64,000 nucleotides of DNA, taken from the NCBI RefSeq assembly GCF_000826525.2, contig NZ_LN651330.1, positions 310,001 through 374,000 of the forward strand, in the 5' to 3' direction. Positions within the stretch are counted from its first letter, which is position 1. Each line of letters starts with the position of its first letter. Both the position numbers and the translations under genes were made by a program. Under the pieces are notes generated by a model, which searched no databases, had not been told where the DNA came from, and saw nothing but the letters and a program-made list of their open reading frames with translations. This document shows positions 45,609 to 55,019 of the stretch, one piece after another. This DNA comes from Mobilicoccus massiliensis. GTDB lineage: Bacteria > Actinomycetota > Actinomycetes > Actinomycetales > Dermatophilaceae.

Positions 45609-46544
45609 ATGCGCACACCACAGGTCGACCGCGGCACCGGGTTGCCCGAGCGGGTGAGGATCTACGAGGTGGGGGTCCGTGACGGGCTGCAGAACGAGAA
45701 GAACCTCGTGCCCGTCGAGGTCAAGGCGGAGTTCGTGCGCCGGCTCGAGCAGGCGGGCATCGAGGTCATCGAGACCACGTCGTTCGTGTCTCCCAAGTGG
45801 GTGCCCCAGCTCGCCGACGCGGGCGACCTCCTCGACCGCCTCGGGGAATCCGGGCGTTCGCCGCACCGGCCCGTGCTCGTGCCCAACATGAAGGGGCTCG
45901 AGCGCGCGCTCGAACGCGGCGTCACGTCGATCGCGATCTTCGGCAGCGCCACCGAGACGTTCGCGCAGAAGAACCTCAACTCGACCCTCGAATCGCAGTT
46001 CGACATGTTCGCGCCGGTCGTCGAGAAGGCCAAGGCCGAAGGGCTGTGGGTGCGCTGCTACGTCTCGATGTGCTTCGGCGACCCGTGGGAGGGTGATGTC
46101 GCTCCGTCGCAGGTCGTCGAGGTGGCCAAGCGGCTCATGGATCTGGGCTGCGACGAGTTGTCGATCGGCGACACGATCGGCGTGGCCACCCCCGGTCAGG
46201 TCGAAGAGGTCATCGACGGGCTCGTCGAGGCGGGCATCGATCTCGACCGCATCGCCGTGCACTTCCACGACACCTACGGGCAGGCGCTCTCCAACACCCT
46301 CACCGCGCTCCGCAAGGGCGTGACCATCGTCGACTCCTCCGCCGGCGGCCTCGGCGGCTGCCCCTACGCCAAGAGCGCCACCGGCAACCTCGCCACCGAG
46401 GACCTGCTGTGGATGCTCCACGGCCTCGGCATCGAGACCGGCATCGACCTGCCCGCGATGGTCGAGACGAGCATGTGGATGTCGGAGCAGCTCGGTCGCC
46501 CCTCGGCCTCCTCGGTCGTGCGGGCCCTCGGCACCGCCTCGTGA
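45609..46544 (+). CDS. Hydroxymethylglutaryl-CoA lyase
   Basis: 311-aa TIM-barrel lyase of the HMGL-like family, cleaving HMG-CoA to acetyl-CoA and acetoacetate in leucine breakdown. The active-site start is YEVGVRDGLQNE (Arg and Asp), the metal-binding HxH is VHFHDTYGQ, and the glycine-rich loop SSAGGLGGCPYAKSATGN holds the catalytic Cys. Length is normal. ATG 45609 is preceded by GAGGAGGAG; a longer frame has no such site. The next gene overlaps it by 4 nt. No other leucine-degradation gene is adjacent. Confidence 0.95.
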   Translation: MRTPQVDRGTGLPERVRIYEVGVRDGLQNEKNLVPVEVKAEFVRRLEQAGIEVIETTSFVSPKWVPQLADAGDLLDRLGESGRSPHRPVLVPNMKGLERALERGVTSIAIFGSATETFAQKNLNSTLESQFDMFAPVVEKAKAEGLWVRCYVSMCFGDPWEGDVAPSQVVEVAKRLMDLGCDELSIGDTIGVATPGQVEEVIDGLVEAGIDLDRIAVHFHDTYGQALSNTLTALRKGVTIVDSSAGGLGGCPYAKSATGNLATEDLLWMLHGLGIETGIDLPAMVETSMWMSEQLGRPSASSVVRALGTAS

Positions 46545-47071
46545 GCGCGCCCGACCAGCCCGGTCTCGATGCTCGCGCCGGTGCATCCGAGCGCGCCGGT
46601 TCGGGGGCGCCACACACCCCCGAGGCGGCCGAGGTCATCGTGCGGGAGGCACGGATCGAAGATCTCGAGGCGCTCGTCGACCTGCTCGCCGAGGGCTCGG
46701 GTGGCCGGGAGGGCGGAGATCTCGCTCCCTACGCGGCCGCGTTCGCCAAGGTCACGGCCGACCGCGGGCAGGTGCAGGCCGTCGCCGAGCTCGGTGGCCA
46801 GGTCGTCGGCATGCTGCAGCTCTCGATCGTGCCCGGCCTCGCCGGTCGCGGTCTCGTCCGCGCGCAGATCGAGGGCGTTCACACGCTCTCCAGCCTTCGC
46901 GGCCGCGGGATCGGAGACGAGCTGTTCGCCTGGGCCGTCGCCGAGGCGGGCCGCCGCGGGGCCGCCGTCGTCCACGTCGCTGCGGGGCGCGACCGCGTCA
47001 ACGAACACCGCTACTACGCCCACCTCGGCTTCGACCACACGCACCTGGGGTTCACCAAGAACCTGCGGTGA
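46541..47071 (+). CDS. GNAT family N-acetyltransferase
   Basis: 176-aa acetyl-CoA-dependent N-acetyltransferase. The GNAT core starts at VIVREARIEDLEALVDLLAEG (about residue 33). The beta-4 strand is VRAQIEGVHTLSSLRGRGIGDELF, containing the acetyl-CoA loop RGRGIGDEL. It ends with VNEHRYYAHLGFDHTHLGFTKNL, the usual C-terminal motif. The first 30 residues are a disordered extension. GTG start overlaps the lyase stop (GTGA), so it is coupled to it. Acceptor unknown. Confidence 0.92.
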   Translation: MSAPDQPGLDARAGASERAGSGAPHTPEAAEVIVREARIEDLEALVDLLAEGSGGREGGDLAPYAAAFAKVTADRGQVQAVAELGGQVVGMLQLSIVPGLAGRGLVRAQIEGVHTLSSLRGRGIGDELFAWAVAEAGRRGAAVVHVAAGRDRVNEHRYYAHLGFDHTHLGFTKNLR

Positions 47072-47265
47072 TCGGAGTCGGTCGTCGCGCACTCGACGTC
47101 GCGTCATCGGCACACCGAGCCCCCCGTCCGTAGTCGGACAGGAGCTTTCACCGCGCGGGATCAGACTCGCGCGGGATCGGACTTCTGGTCACGAGGTACG
47201 GGCCTTCATGGTGGCCAGAGGCGAGGCGGGGGAGTTCGCTCTCGCACCGTCCCTAGGCTGAAGCC

Positions 47266-47895
47266 ATGACCGACTCGATCCTCGCCGGTGTCCGTGGCCT
47301 GCTCGTCGACATGGACGGCACGCTCGTCGACTCGCACGCGGCGGTGGAGCGGGTCTGGCGCGACTGGGCGCGCCGCTACGACGTCGACGAGGAGGCGCTC
47401 ATCGCCGTCTGTCACGGCGCCACCGGGGACGAGACGATGCGCAGGTTCCGGCCCGACCTCGACGAGGAGACCATCGCGGCAGAGAACGCCGCCCACCTCG
47501 AACGCGAGAGCCGCGACGTCGAGGGCGTCGTCGCCGCCGCGGGGGCACGGGAGTTCGTCGACACCCTCGCGCGCCTGGAGCTGCCCTGGCTGGTCGTCAC
47601 GAACGCCGACACCACCCTCGCTCGAGCCCGGCTCGGTGCGGCGGGCATCACCCCGCCCGACCTCGTCGCGGTCGAGGACGTGTCTGCGGGCAAGCCGGAC
47701 CCCGCCGGGTATCTCCTGGGAGCACAGCGGTTGGGTCTGCCGACCGCGAAGTGTCTCGTCGTGGAGGACAGCGCTGCGGGGCTCGCGGCCGGCCGTGCTG
47801 CGGGTGCCCCGGTCGCGATGCTGCGCACGGACGCCGGCGACCTGCAGGTGGCCGATCTCGGAGAGCTCGCCGCCCGACTCGCCGCCGTGAGGTGA
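47266..47895 (+). CDS. HAD-IA family phosphatase (beta-phosphoglucomutase/GPH-like)
   Basis: 209-aa haloacid-dehalogenase-type hydrolase. Motif I is VDMDGTLVDSH (nucleophile Asp and acid-base Asp), motif II is LVVTNAD, motif III Lys is in VSAGKPDPAGYLLG, and motif IV is VVEDSAAGLAAG. A helical cap lies between motifs I and II. Family members dephosphorylate sugar phosphates such as sorbitol 6-phosphate or phosphoglycolate; the substrate cannot be read. Single gene followed by a long hairpin. Confidence 0.93.
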   Translation: MTDSILAGVRGLLVDMDGTLVDSHAAVERVWRDWARRYDVDEEALIAVCHGATGDETMRRFRPDLDEETIAAENAAHLERESRDVEGVVAAAGAREFVDTLARLELPWLVVTNADTTLARARLGAAGITPPDLVAVEDVSAGKPDPAGYLLGAQRLGLPTAKCLVVEDSAAGLAAGRAAGAPVAMLRTDAGDLQVADLGELAARLAAVR

Positions 47896-47922
47896 CCGCG
47901 GTCTCATGCTCTCGTGGGCTCG

Positions 47923-47992
47923 CACGCTCGAACAGGCGGTTCCGTCGTCCTGGAGGAGCCAGGACTGTGGTGGAAGCGCCTGTTCGAGCGTG
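47923..47992. terminator. Long double hairpin after the HAD gene (hairpin family member B)
   Basis: Outer 21-bp stem with one mismatch (arm 47923-47943 with CACGCTCGAACAGGCG, pairing with 47972-47992). It encloses a perfect 7-bp inner stem (GTCCTGG at 47947-47953, CCAGGAC at 47959-47965). The outer arm repeats that of the hairpin at 21458-21512. Confidence 0.7.
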
Positions 47993-48044
47993 TCGGTGGG
48001 GGCCGATACGGTGACGAACAAGATCAGCCGATGAGGAGAACGAC

Positions 48045-50087
48045 ATGAGCGAGCACGCCCCCGGTCTGCGATCGGGCCTCGACCTCAGCGCGATAGACGC
48101 GGCGGTGCGGCCGCAGGACGACCTGTTCGGCCACGTCAACGGCACGTGGCTCGCGCGCACCGCGATTCCGGCCGACAAGGGCCGTTACGGCGAGTTCGAC
48201 ATCCTCGCCGAGAAGGCCCGCGAGGACGTGCGTGCCCTGCTCGACGAAGTCGGGCAGGAGGCCGGCGAAGCGTCCGCCGAGGCGTCGGATGCCGGTGCGA
48301 ACGCCGGTGTGGGTGCTGGTGCGGTGCGGGCCAAGGTCGGGGCGCTGTACCGCTCGTTCCTCGACGAGGCGCGCGCCGAACGGCTGGGCACCTCTCCCAT
48401 CGCCGACGATCTCGCCGCGATCGACGCGGCGGGTGACCTCACCGAACTCTGGCGTCAGATGGGCCGGTTGCAGCGCGAGGGCGTGGGTGGTGCCGTGGCG
48501 GTCTTCGTCGACACCGACGCTCGGGATTCGCAGAGCTACATCGCCCACCTCGAACAGGCGGGCATCGGGCTGCCCGACGAGTCGTACTACCGCGACGACA
48601 AGTACAGCGACCTGCGTGCCGCGTACGGCGAGCATCTGAACAGGATGAGCGGGTTGCTCGCCGAGCCCGACGCCGACGTGGCGTACACGGGGTTCGATGC
48701 GCCGGCCGCTCTCGGTCTCGAGACGACCCTCGCGGCGGGGCACTGGGATCGCGTGCGGTCTCGAGACGCCGTGGCGACGTACACCAAGATGTCGATCGAG
48801 GAGCTCGAGCAGCACGCGCCCGGCGTGCCGTGGCGGGTGTGGTTCGAGGCGCTGGGCGCTCCGATGGAGCAGCTCACGCACGTCGTGGTCCGACAGCCGA
48901 GCTACCTCGAGGCGTTGTCGGCGGCGTGCGTCGAACTGCCGTTGGATCAGTGGAAGGCCTGGCTCGGGCGCCGTCTGCTCGGCTCGATCGCGCCGTTCCT
49001 CTCGCCGGCCGTGAGCGACGAGAACTTCGACTTCTACGGCCGCACCCTCTCGGGCACGCCGCAGCAGCGGGAGCGGTGGAAGCGCGGCGTCGACCTCGTC
49101 AACACCCTCATGGGTGAGGCGGTCGGCCGGCTCTACGTCGAGCGACACTTCCCTCCGCGGGCCAAGGAGCGCATGGTCGAACTGGTCGACAACCTCATCG
49201 AGGCCTACCGCATCGACATCTCCGACCTGTCGTGGATGAGCGAGCAGACCAAGGCCAAGGCGCTCGAGAAGCTCGCGACCTTCGTGCCCAAGATCGGCTA
49301 CCCCGACGAGTGGCGCGACTACTCCGGGCTCGAGGTCGACCCGGCCGACCTCGTCGGCAACGTGCGCCGCGCGCACGCGTTCGAGACCGACCGCGACTGG
49401 CGCAAGCTCGGTTCGCCGGTCGACCGCGGGGAGTGGTTCATGCCTCCGCAGACCGTCAACGCCTACTACAACCCCGGCATGAACGAGATCGTGTTCCCCG
49501 CGGCGATCCTGCAGCCGCCGTTCTTCGACGCCGACGCCGACGACGCCGTCAACTACGGCGCGATCGGCTCGGTGATCGGGCACGAGATCGGTCACGGCTT
49601 CGACGACCAGGGCTCGAAGTACGACGGGCTCGGCAACCTCGACGACTGGTGGACCGAGCAGGACCGGGAGGCGTTCGACGAGCTCACCACGGCCCTCATC
49701 GCCCAGTACGACGCCCTCGAACCACGCGATCTGCCGGGCGAGCACGTCAACGGGGCGCTCACGGTCGGCGAGAACATCGGCGACCTCGGCGGTGTCACGA
49801 TCGCCCACCTCGCCTACCGCCTGAGCCTGGGCGAGGGCGGCCTCGACTCGGCCCCGGTCATCGACGGTCTCACCGGCGATCAGCGGCTCTTCGCCGGCTG
49901 GGCGCAGATCTGGCGACTCAAGGCCCGCACCGAGGAGGCCCGCCGACTGCTCGCCATCGACCCGCACTCACCGGGGGAGTTCCGCGCGAACATCGTGCGC
50001 AACCTGAGCGAGTTCGTCGACGCCTACGACGTGCAGCCCGGTGACGGCATGTGGCTCGAGCCGTCGCAGCGCGTGCGCATCTGGTGA
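48045..50087 (+). CDS. M13 family zinc metallopeptidase
   Basis: 680-aa neprilysin-family endopeptidase. The zinc site HEIGHGFDDQG is at about residues 513-523, preceded by NAYYNPGMNEIVFPAAILQPPFF, the substrate-binding NAYY motif. The third ligand Glu is in the downstream LTVGENIGDLGGV. The C-terminus ends in RVRIW, like the conserved end of M13 enzymes (CxVW). There is no signal peptide, so it is probably a cytoplasmic peptidase, as in other actinobacteria. A small Ala/Gly-rich insert lies near residue 80. Confidence 0.95.
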   Translation: MSEHAPGLRSGLDLSAIDAAVRPQDDLFGHVNGTWLARTAIPADKGRYGEFDILAEKAREDVRALLDEVGQEAGEASAEASDAGANAGVGAGAVRAKVGALYRSFLDEARAERLGTSPIADDLAAIDAAGDLTELWRQMGRLQREGVGGAVAVFVDTDARDSQSYIAHLEQAGIGLPDESYYRDDKYSDLRAAYGEHLNRMSGLLAEPDADVAYTGFDAPAALGLETTLAAGHWDRVRSRDAVATYTKMSIEELEQHAPGVPWRVWFEALGAPMEQLTHVVVRQPSYLEALSAACVELPLDQWKAWLGRRLLGSIAPFLSPAVSDENFDFYGRTLSGTPQQRERWKRGVDLVNTLMGEAVGRLYVERHFPPRAKERMVELVDNLIEAYRIDISDLSWMSEQTKAKALEKLATFVPKIGYPDEWRDYSGLEVDPADLVGNVRRAHAFETDRDWRKLGSPVDRGEWFMPPQTVNAYYNPGMNEIVFPAAILQPPFFDADADDAVNYGAIGSVIGHEIGHGFDDQGSKYDGLGNLDDWWTEQDREAFDELTTALIAQYDALEPRDLPGEHVNGALTVGENIGDLGGVTIAHLAYRLSLGEGGLDSAPVIDGLTGDQRLFAGWAQIWRLKARTEEARRLLAIDPHSPGEFRANIVRNLSEFVDAYDVQPGDGMWLEPSQRVRIW

Positions 50088-50131
50088 CGTGAACAGGTCG
50101 CCGGCCCCGCCCGCGGGCTCCTGACAGTTCC

Positions 50132-50186
50132 CGCTCAGACAGGCGTTTCCACCTGGTTCACGCCGGTGGAAACGCCTGTCTGAGCG
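50132..50186. terminator. Perfect 22-bp hairpin after the M13 gene (hairpin family member C)
   Basis: Arms 50132-50153 (beginning CGCTCAGACAGGCG) and 50165-50186 pair perfectly around an 11-nt loop, 45 bases after the peptidase stop. The arm differs from those of members A and B by TCAG for TCGA. Confidence 0.75.
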
Positions 50187-50354
50187 AGTCGGGGACCGGC
50201 TCGAACACCGTCGCGGCCGTCTCAGAGATGCCACCGACTGCCGCCTCGTGACCCGATCCCGGAGAGGCCTTGGCCCAGCCGCCGCGTCATCCGCCGCCCC
50301 AAGTCAGGGGTGGCGGGGTTGTGCATCGGAGGACCCGTCTCGTCAGGGATCGGT

Positions 50355-52607
50355 TCAGGCCGGTGATGCGCCCGTGATTCGCGAGATCGACCACGCCTGG
50401 AGACGTCCGGTCACGAGGTCGACGCCGTGTACGAGCCCGCCGATGACCCGGGTCGGGCGCACGTGCCGCCGCTCGATGCCGCCGTCGGCGGCGACCACGC
50501 CGACCCGGACGTCGTTTCCCTCGGAGGCCGCCTGACGCAGCACGGCCAGGGTCACGGCCGGATCCGTCACCGGGGCCTCGCCGGGAGCGACGGCGGCCGC
50601 ACGCCGAGACTCCGCGGCTCGGAGTCCGGCCACGACCGCGTCGAGGTCCGGGGCCGCCGGCGGGGTCCGGCGCAGCCGCCGAGGCATCGGAGATCGAGCC
50701 GGTGCGGTGGCGGTCGGGGCAACCGTGCCGTCCGCGCCCTCGACGAGCGCATGCACGCCCACCCGGCGCAGCAGATCGAGCAACCGGGTGGGTGAGAGCG
50801 GCGAGACGAGCACGGTCGGGGCGAGCCGGCGCAGTCCCGCGCTCGCCACCTCGGGCCGCACCAGCAGCGTGTCGAGTGCGCCGACGTCATCGCTGCGGAC
50901 GTAGGAGGTCGCGGCGCCGATCCGTGCGTTTCCATGCCCCCGAGCCGCATCGGTCACGAGGTACTCCAGGGGCTGCGGAACGCCCGTCAGGCTGAGCTGG
51001 TCCAGCTCGCCGAGGACGTCGTCGGGGTTCCACCCCGCGTCGAACAGGCGCTGCACGCTCTCGCGCGAGAATCGGAACGTGCTTGCACCGCCACGCGATT
51101 CGACGTCGGCGGCCAGGCGCAGGAACGCGCCCGTGCGCGAATCCGGACGCCCGGGCACGACGGCAGTGAGGTCGGCCTGGAGCATGATCCGGTCCACGGG
51201 CTCGGGGATCACCACCTGCTCGGCGACCGATCCGGCGTCGGCATCGGGCGCGAGCAGTGCGCGGCCCGCGCTCGAGAGGGCACCGGCCGAGGTGACTCCG
51301 AGCCACTCGGCCTCGGCCAGCGTGGCCCGCGCGGTCTCCTCGAGGAACGCGGCGTCGACCCGAGGCAGTTGCCAGCGCAGCCGGCCGACGACGTCGTCGG
51401 CGAGGAGGGAGGTACCGGCCGGGACGTCGGCGAGAACCCGCAGTGTGCGCCGCCGCACCGGAGCCACCGGAGACCCCACCACGTCGCTCAACGCGTTGAC
51501 CGTCGCGCCCTCCCTGCGACTGCCGATGCGGCACGACGCCCGGTTCATCCGCAGCCAGGCCAGACCGAGCTCGGCCCATCGTGTCGCGTCGTCCTGCTCC
51601 AGCCAGGAGTCGTAGGCCGACGTCGGCGTCCAGCCGGGCTCGAGTGACGTCTGCTCCGCGATGAGCCCGGCGGCCCCGAGCGTCTCGATCAACGTCCCCG
51701 CCTCGTGGGTGTCCAGGCCGGTGAGCTCGCACGTCGAGGCGAGGTCGCGCACGGCCAGCCCACCCGAGCGCAGCACTCGCGGCGGGTCGGCACCCCACGC
51801 GGCCGCGATCTCCTCGACGAGGGAGAGCACCTCCCCGGCCTGCGCGCCCGCCCCCGCGTCGACCCGAACCAGGTCGTGCACCCCTGGCTCGGTGGCCGGT
51901 GGTTCCAGGGAGAAGTGACGATGCAGTCGGCCGCCGCGCAACGCGAGCGCGACGGGCCGGGGCAGCGTGACCGTGCCGGTCGCGGAGTCCTCCTCGCGGA
52001 GCAGCCCCCGATCGACGAGCCAGGCGACCGCCGGGCCCACCGGCCCGTCCGGATCGAGCGTTCCCGAGGGCGGGCCCCAGGTCAGCCGCGTCAGGACCTC
52101 CCGCGCGCCGGGCGGCGCCCCCGTCGTCACTCGCGTGAGTGCGTCGTCGTCCTGGTCGGGTGCTCGCACGTCACGGTCACGAGGATGCGGCGGCGCGAGG
52201 CCCGCCACCGGTTCGAGCGCGTCGCGGACGGTTCCGGGCACCCGGTAGCCGTCGCCGGCCCGCCACACGAGAGCGAGGTCGTGAACGTCGGTGAGCAGCG
52301 CCTCGGCCTCGGTCTCGGTGCACCCGAGCGAGGCCCCGACCTGCGCCCCCGTTGCCGGGCCGCCCGCGACGACCACAGCCTCGAGCGCGCTCAGGCGCGC
52401 CGTGTCGAGCACGTCGAGCGCCCGGCGCACGCTCGCGGGCGTGGTCGCGCGCGCGGCCAGTGTCGCGAGATCGGTCGGCGCGGGCGTGGCGAGATCAGGT
52501 CGGGCACCGAGGAGTTCGACGAGTTGGGTGTCGGAGCGCGAGCGCAGGTCGTCGGTGAGACTTCGCGGCGGATGTGCCTCGCCGGTGGTCGTCGCGTCTC
52601 CGGTCAC
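50355..52607 (-). CDS. Helicase-associated (XPB/Ssl2 C-terminal-like) protein
   Basis: 750-aa protein lacking helicase motifs. Its N-terminal region (SLTDDLRSRSDTQLVELLGARPDLATPAPTDLATLAARA) and the later segment VVIPEPVDRIMLQADLTAVVPG are typical of actinobacterial helicase-associated proteins encoded near XPB (Rv0862c type). The FRFSRESVQRLFDAGWNPDDVLGELDQLSLTGVPQPLEYLVTDAARGHG stretch is also typical. They are thought to work with XPB in DNA repair, but this is inference from neighbourhood. GTG at 52607 is the chosen start; a longer frame to 52859 would run through the hairpin at 52645-52723. Confidence 0.85.
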   Translation of the reverse strand: MTGDATTTGEAHPPRSLTDDLRSRSDTQLVELLGARPDLATPAPTDLATLAARATTPASVRRALDVLDTARLSALEAVVVAGGPATGAQVGASLGCTETEAEALLTDVHDLALVWRAGDGYRVPGTVRDALEPVAGLAPPHPRDRDVRAPDQDDDALTRVTTGAPPGAREVLTRLTWGPPSGTLDPDGPVGPAVAWLVDRGLLREEDSATGTVTLPRPVALALRGGRLHRHFSLEPPATEPGVHDLVRVDAGAGAQAGEVLSLVEEIAAAWGADPPRVLRSGGLAVRDLASTCELTGLDTHEAGTLIETLGAAGLIAEQTSLEPGWTPTSAYDSWLEQDDATRWAELGLAWLRMNRASCRIGSRREGATVNALSDVVGSPVAPVRRRTLRVLADVPAGTSLLADDVVGRLRWQLPRVDAAFLEETARATLAEAEWLGVTSAGALSSAGRALLAPDADAGSVAEQVVIPEPVDRIMLQADLTAVVPGRPDSRTGAFLRLAADVESRGGASTFRFSRESVQRLFDAGWNPDDVLGELDQLSLTGVPQPLEYLVTDAARGHGNARIGAATSYVRSDDVGALDTLLVRPEVASAGLRRLAPTVLVSPLSPTRLLDLLRRVGVHALVEGADGTVAPTATAPARSPMPRRLRRTPPAAPDLDAVVAGLRAAESRRAAAVAPGEAPVTDPAVTLAVLRQAASEGNDVRVGVVAADGGIERRHVRPTRVIGGLVHGVDLVTGRLQAWSISRITGASPA

Positions 52608-52644
52608 CTGCTCACGGTACGGGAGCCGCGAGCGGCCGGCCCCG

Positions 52645-52723
52645 CGCTGAGACAGCCGGCGCTTCCGACCCTCATCCCCGGGGAGCGAAGACCCCGTGTC
52701 AGGAGACGCCGGCTGTCTCGGCG
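52645..52723. terminator. Long hairpin between divergent genes (hairpin family member D)
   Basis: 17-bp stem with one G-T pair (arm 52645-52661, CGCTGAGACAGCCGGCG, pairing with 52707-52723) around a 45-nt loop. It lies between the starts of the helicase-associated and acyl-CoA ligase genes, where a terminator is not expected. That argues for a repeat element and not a simple terminator. Confidence 0.6.
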
Positions 52724-52857
52724 TCGCCGGTGGGCTACCGCTCGGCGCCGACGGGTACCGCTCGCCGGTCGTCGTGGCCGGATCGTTGAGCCGGGAGCGA
52801 TTCGGGGTGAGGATGGGCCGCAGAGTCCGCACACCGACGTGTTCCCGGAGGTCGCAC

Positions 52858-54489
52858 ATGTCCGACGCCCACCTGTCCTACGCCCAGGGTGCTTCCGATA
52901 CCCCGTTGTTGGAGGAGACGATCGGCGTCAACCTCGAGCGCACGGTCGCGGCCTTCGGCGAGCGCGAGGCGCTGGTCGACGTGCCGAGCGGGCGCCGTTG
53001 GACGTACGCCGAGTTCGACGCCGAGGTCAACCGTCTGGCCAAAGGCCTCATGGCGATCGGCCTCGAGGTCGGCGACCGGGTGGGCATCTGGTCGCCCAAC
53101 TGCCCGGAATGGACCCTCATGCAGTACGCGACGGCCAAGGCGGGCATCGTCCTCGTCAACGTCAACCCGGCCTACCGCAGCCATGAGCTCGACTACGTCG
53201 TCGAACAGTCCGGGATGCGGATGATCGTCAGCGCGATCCAGTACAAGAGCTCGCAGTACCGGCAGATGGTCGAGGCCGAGCTCACCAAGCGCCCCAGCCT
53301 CGAGCGCGCCGTCTACATCGACGACCCCACGTGGGAGGAGCTGCTCGCCGAGGGTGAGAAGGTCTCCGACACCGAACTCGCCGAGCGCCTCGCCGGGCTC
53401 TCGAACACCGACCCCATCAACATCCAGTACACCTCCGGCACCACGGGATTCCCCAAGGGCGCCACGCTCTCGCACCGCAACATCCTCAACAACGGGTTCT
53501 TCGTGGGCGAGATGATCCACTACACCGAGGCCGACCGGGTCTGCATCCCGGTGCCCTTCTACCACTGCTTCGGCATGGTGATGGGCAACCTCGCGTGCAC
53601 GAGCCACGGCGCCTGCATGGTCATCCCCGCGCCGACGTTCACGCCCGCCGAGGCACTCACCGCCGTGTCGCAGGAGAAGTGCACCTCGCTCTACGGCGTG
53701 CCCACGATGTTCATCGCCGAGCTCGGCCTGGAGAACTTCGCCGACTACGACCTGTCGACGCTGCGCACCGGCATCATGGCGGGCTCGCCCTGCCCGGTGG
53801 AGGTGATGAAGCAGGTCATCGACCGCATGAACATGGCCGAGGTCGCGATCAACTACGGCATGACCGAGACGTCTCCGGTGTCGACCTCGACGCGCACCGA
53901 CGACGACCTGCGCCGCCGCACCGAGACGGTCGGCCGGGTCATGCCGCACCTCGAGATCAAGATCGTCGACCCCATCACGGGCGAGACGGTGAAGCGGGGC
54001 GAGCCGGGCGAGTTCTGCACCCGCGGCTACTCGGTGATGAAGGGGTACTGGGACGAGCCGGCCAAGACCGCCGAGGCCATCGACGCCGACGGCTGGATGC
54101 ACACCGGTGACCTCGCGACGATGGACGAGGACGGTTACTGCGCGATCGTCGGCCGCATCAAGGACATGGTGATCCGCGGCGGCGAGAACATCTACCCGCG
54201 CGAGATCGAGGAGTTCCTCTACGGCCACCCGGGCGTCGCCGACGTCTCGGTCGTCGGTGTTCCCGACGAGAAGTACGGCGAGGAGCTCATGGCCTGGATC
54301 ATCACCCGGCCCGGGCACGGCCCCATCACGATCGAGGACGTCCAGGAGTTCTCGGCCGGCAAGCTGGCACACTACAAGGTGCCCCGGTACGTGCACTGCG
54401 TCGAGGCGTTCCCGATGACCGTCACCGGCAAGATCCGCAAGATCGACATGCGTGAGGAGGCCGTGCGCCTGCTGGGCCTGCAGCGGTGA
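52858..54489 (+). CDS. AMP-dependent acyl-CoA synthetase (fatty acid-CoA ligase type)
   Basis: 543-aa adenylate-forming enzyme. The P-loop-like motif is [13 protein letters not shown], the adenine site is [10 protein letters not shown], the hinge [31 protein letters not shown], and the late Lys is in [14 protein letters not shown]. Closest in pattern to AMP-binding proteins of the FadD/AcsF-like group that activate medium or long-chain fatty acids. GGAGG lies before the ATG. It is followed by a terminator. Chain-length preference cannot be told. Confidence 0.94.
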   Translation: MSDAHLSYAQGASDTPLLEETIGVNLERTVAAFGEREALVDVPSGRRWTYAEFDAEVNRLAKGLMAIGLEVGDRVGIWSPNCPEWTLMQYATAKAGIVLVNVNPAYRSHELDYVVEQSGMRMIVSAIQYKSSQYRQMVEAELTKRPSLERAVYIDDPTWEELLAEGEKVSDTELAERLAGLSNTDPINIQYTSGTTGFPKGATLSHRNILNNGFFVGEMIHYTEADRVCIPVPFYHCFGMVMGNLACTSHGACMVIPAPTFTPAEALTAVSQEKCTSLYGVPTMFIAELGLENFADYDLSTLRTGIMAGSPCPVEVMKQVIDRMNMAEVAINYGMTETSPVSTSTRTDDDLRRRTETVGRVMPHLEIKIVDPITGETVKRGEPGEFCTRGYSVMKGYWDEPAKTAEAIDADGWMHTGDLATMDEDGYCAIVGRIKDMVIRGGENIYPREIEEFLYGHPGVADVSVVGVPDEKYGEELMAWIITRPGHGPITIEDVQEFSAGKLAHYKVPRYVHCVEAFPMTVTGKIRKIDMREEAVRLLGLQR

Positions 54490-54496
54490 GTCCGGT

Positions 54497-54531
54497 CGGT
54501 CGCGCCCGCAACCCCAAGGCGGGCGCGACCG
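54497..54531 (+). terminator. Terminator of the acyl-CoA synthetase gene
   Basis: Perfect 13-bp stem (CGGTCGCGCCCGC at 54497-54509, complement 54519-54531, 9-nt loop), 7 bases after the stop. Confidence 0.75.
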
Positions 54532-54619
54532 GGCCGCGTTCTGCTCGGCACGCTAGCCTGGTACGTGCCTGCCTCCACACGATCGGTGGAACGCGCGGGC
54601 TCGACACGAGAGGTGAGCG

Positions 54620-55018
54620 GTGCCGACTGGCAAGGTCAAGTTCTACGACGCCGGCAAGGGGTTCGGCTTCGTCTCCGGTGACGACGGGGAGGACGTCTTC
54701 CTGCCTGCTGCCGCCCTGCCCGCGGGCACGACCACGTTGAAGCCGGGGACCCGTCTGGAGTACAGCATCGCCGCGGGTCGCCGCGGAGCGCAGGCGATGC
54801 ACGTCCAGGTGCTCGAACGCACGCCCTCGGTCGCCGAGGCGCAGCACGCCAAGCACCGCATGCCCGCCGACCGCATGGCCGTCGTCGTCGAGGACCTCAT
54901 CAAGCTGCTCGACAAGTCCTCCAACGATTTTCGCCGCGGCCGTTACCCCGACAAGCGCGAGGCCGAGAAGGTCGCCTCGGTGCTGCGCGCGGTCGCCGAC
55001 CAGTTCGACGGGGCCTGA
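54620..55018 (+). CDS. Cold-shock-domain protein with C-terminal helical extension
   Basis: 132 aa. Residues 1-67 are a cold-shock domain with the RNA-binding motifs GKVKFYDAGKGFGFV (RNP1 region) and EDVFLPAAAL (RNP2 region). Both are diverged from the canonical KGFGFI and VFVH forms. Residues 70-132 add a charged helical tail. Actinobacterial CspB-like proteins of this type bind single-stranded nucleic acid. It starts with GTG and GAGAGGTGAG upstream. It is followed by the DUF3027 gene after one base, as in the conserved actinobacterial neighbourhood. Confidence 0.92.
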   Translation: MPTGKVKFYDAGKGFGFVSGDDGEDVFLPAAALPAGTTTLKPGTRLEYSIAAGRRGAQAMHVQVLERTPSVAEAQHAKHRMPADRMAVVVEDLIKLLDKSSNDFRRGRYPDKREAEKVASVLRAVADQFDGA

Positions 55019-55019
55019 C

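Noticed and set aside
52608..52859. Longer helicase-associated protein starting at 52859
   Set aside because: The extra segment would be translated from the long hairpin 52645-52723 and overlaps the start of the divergent ligase gene; GTG at 52607 gives a normal N-terminus.
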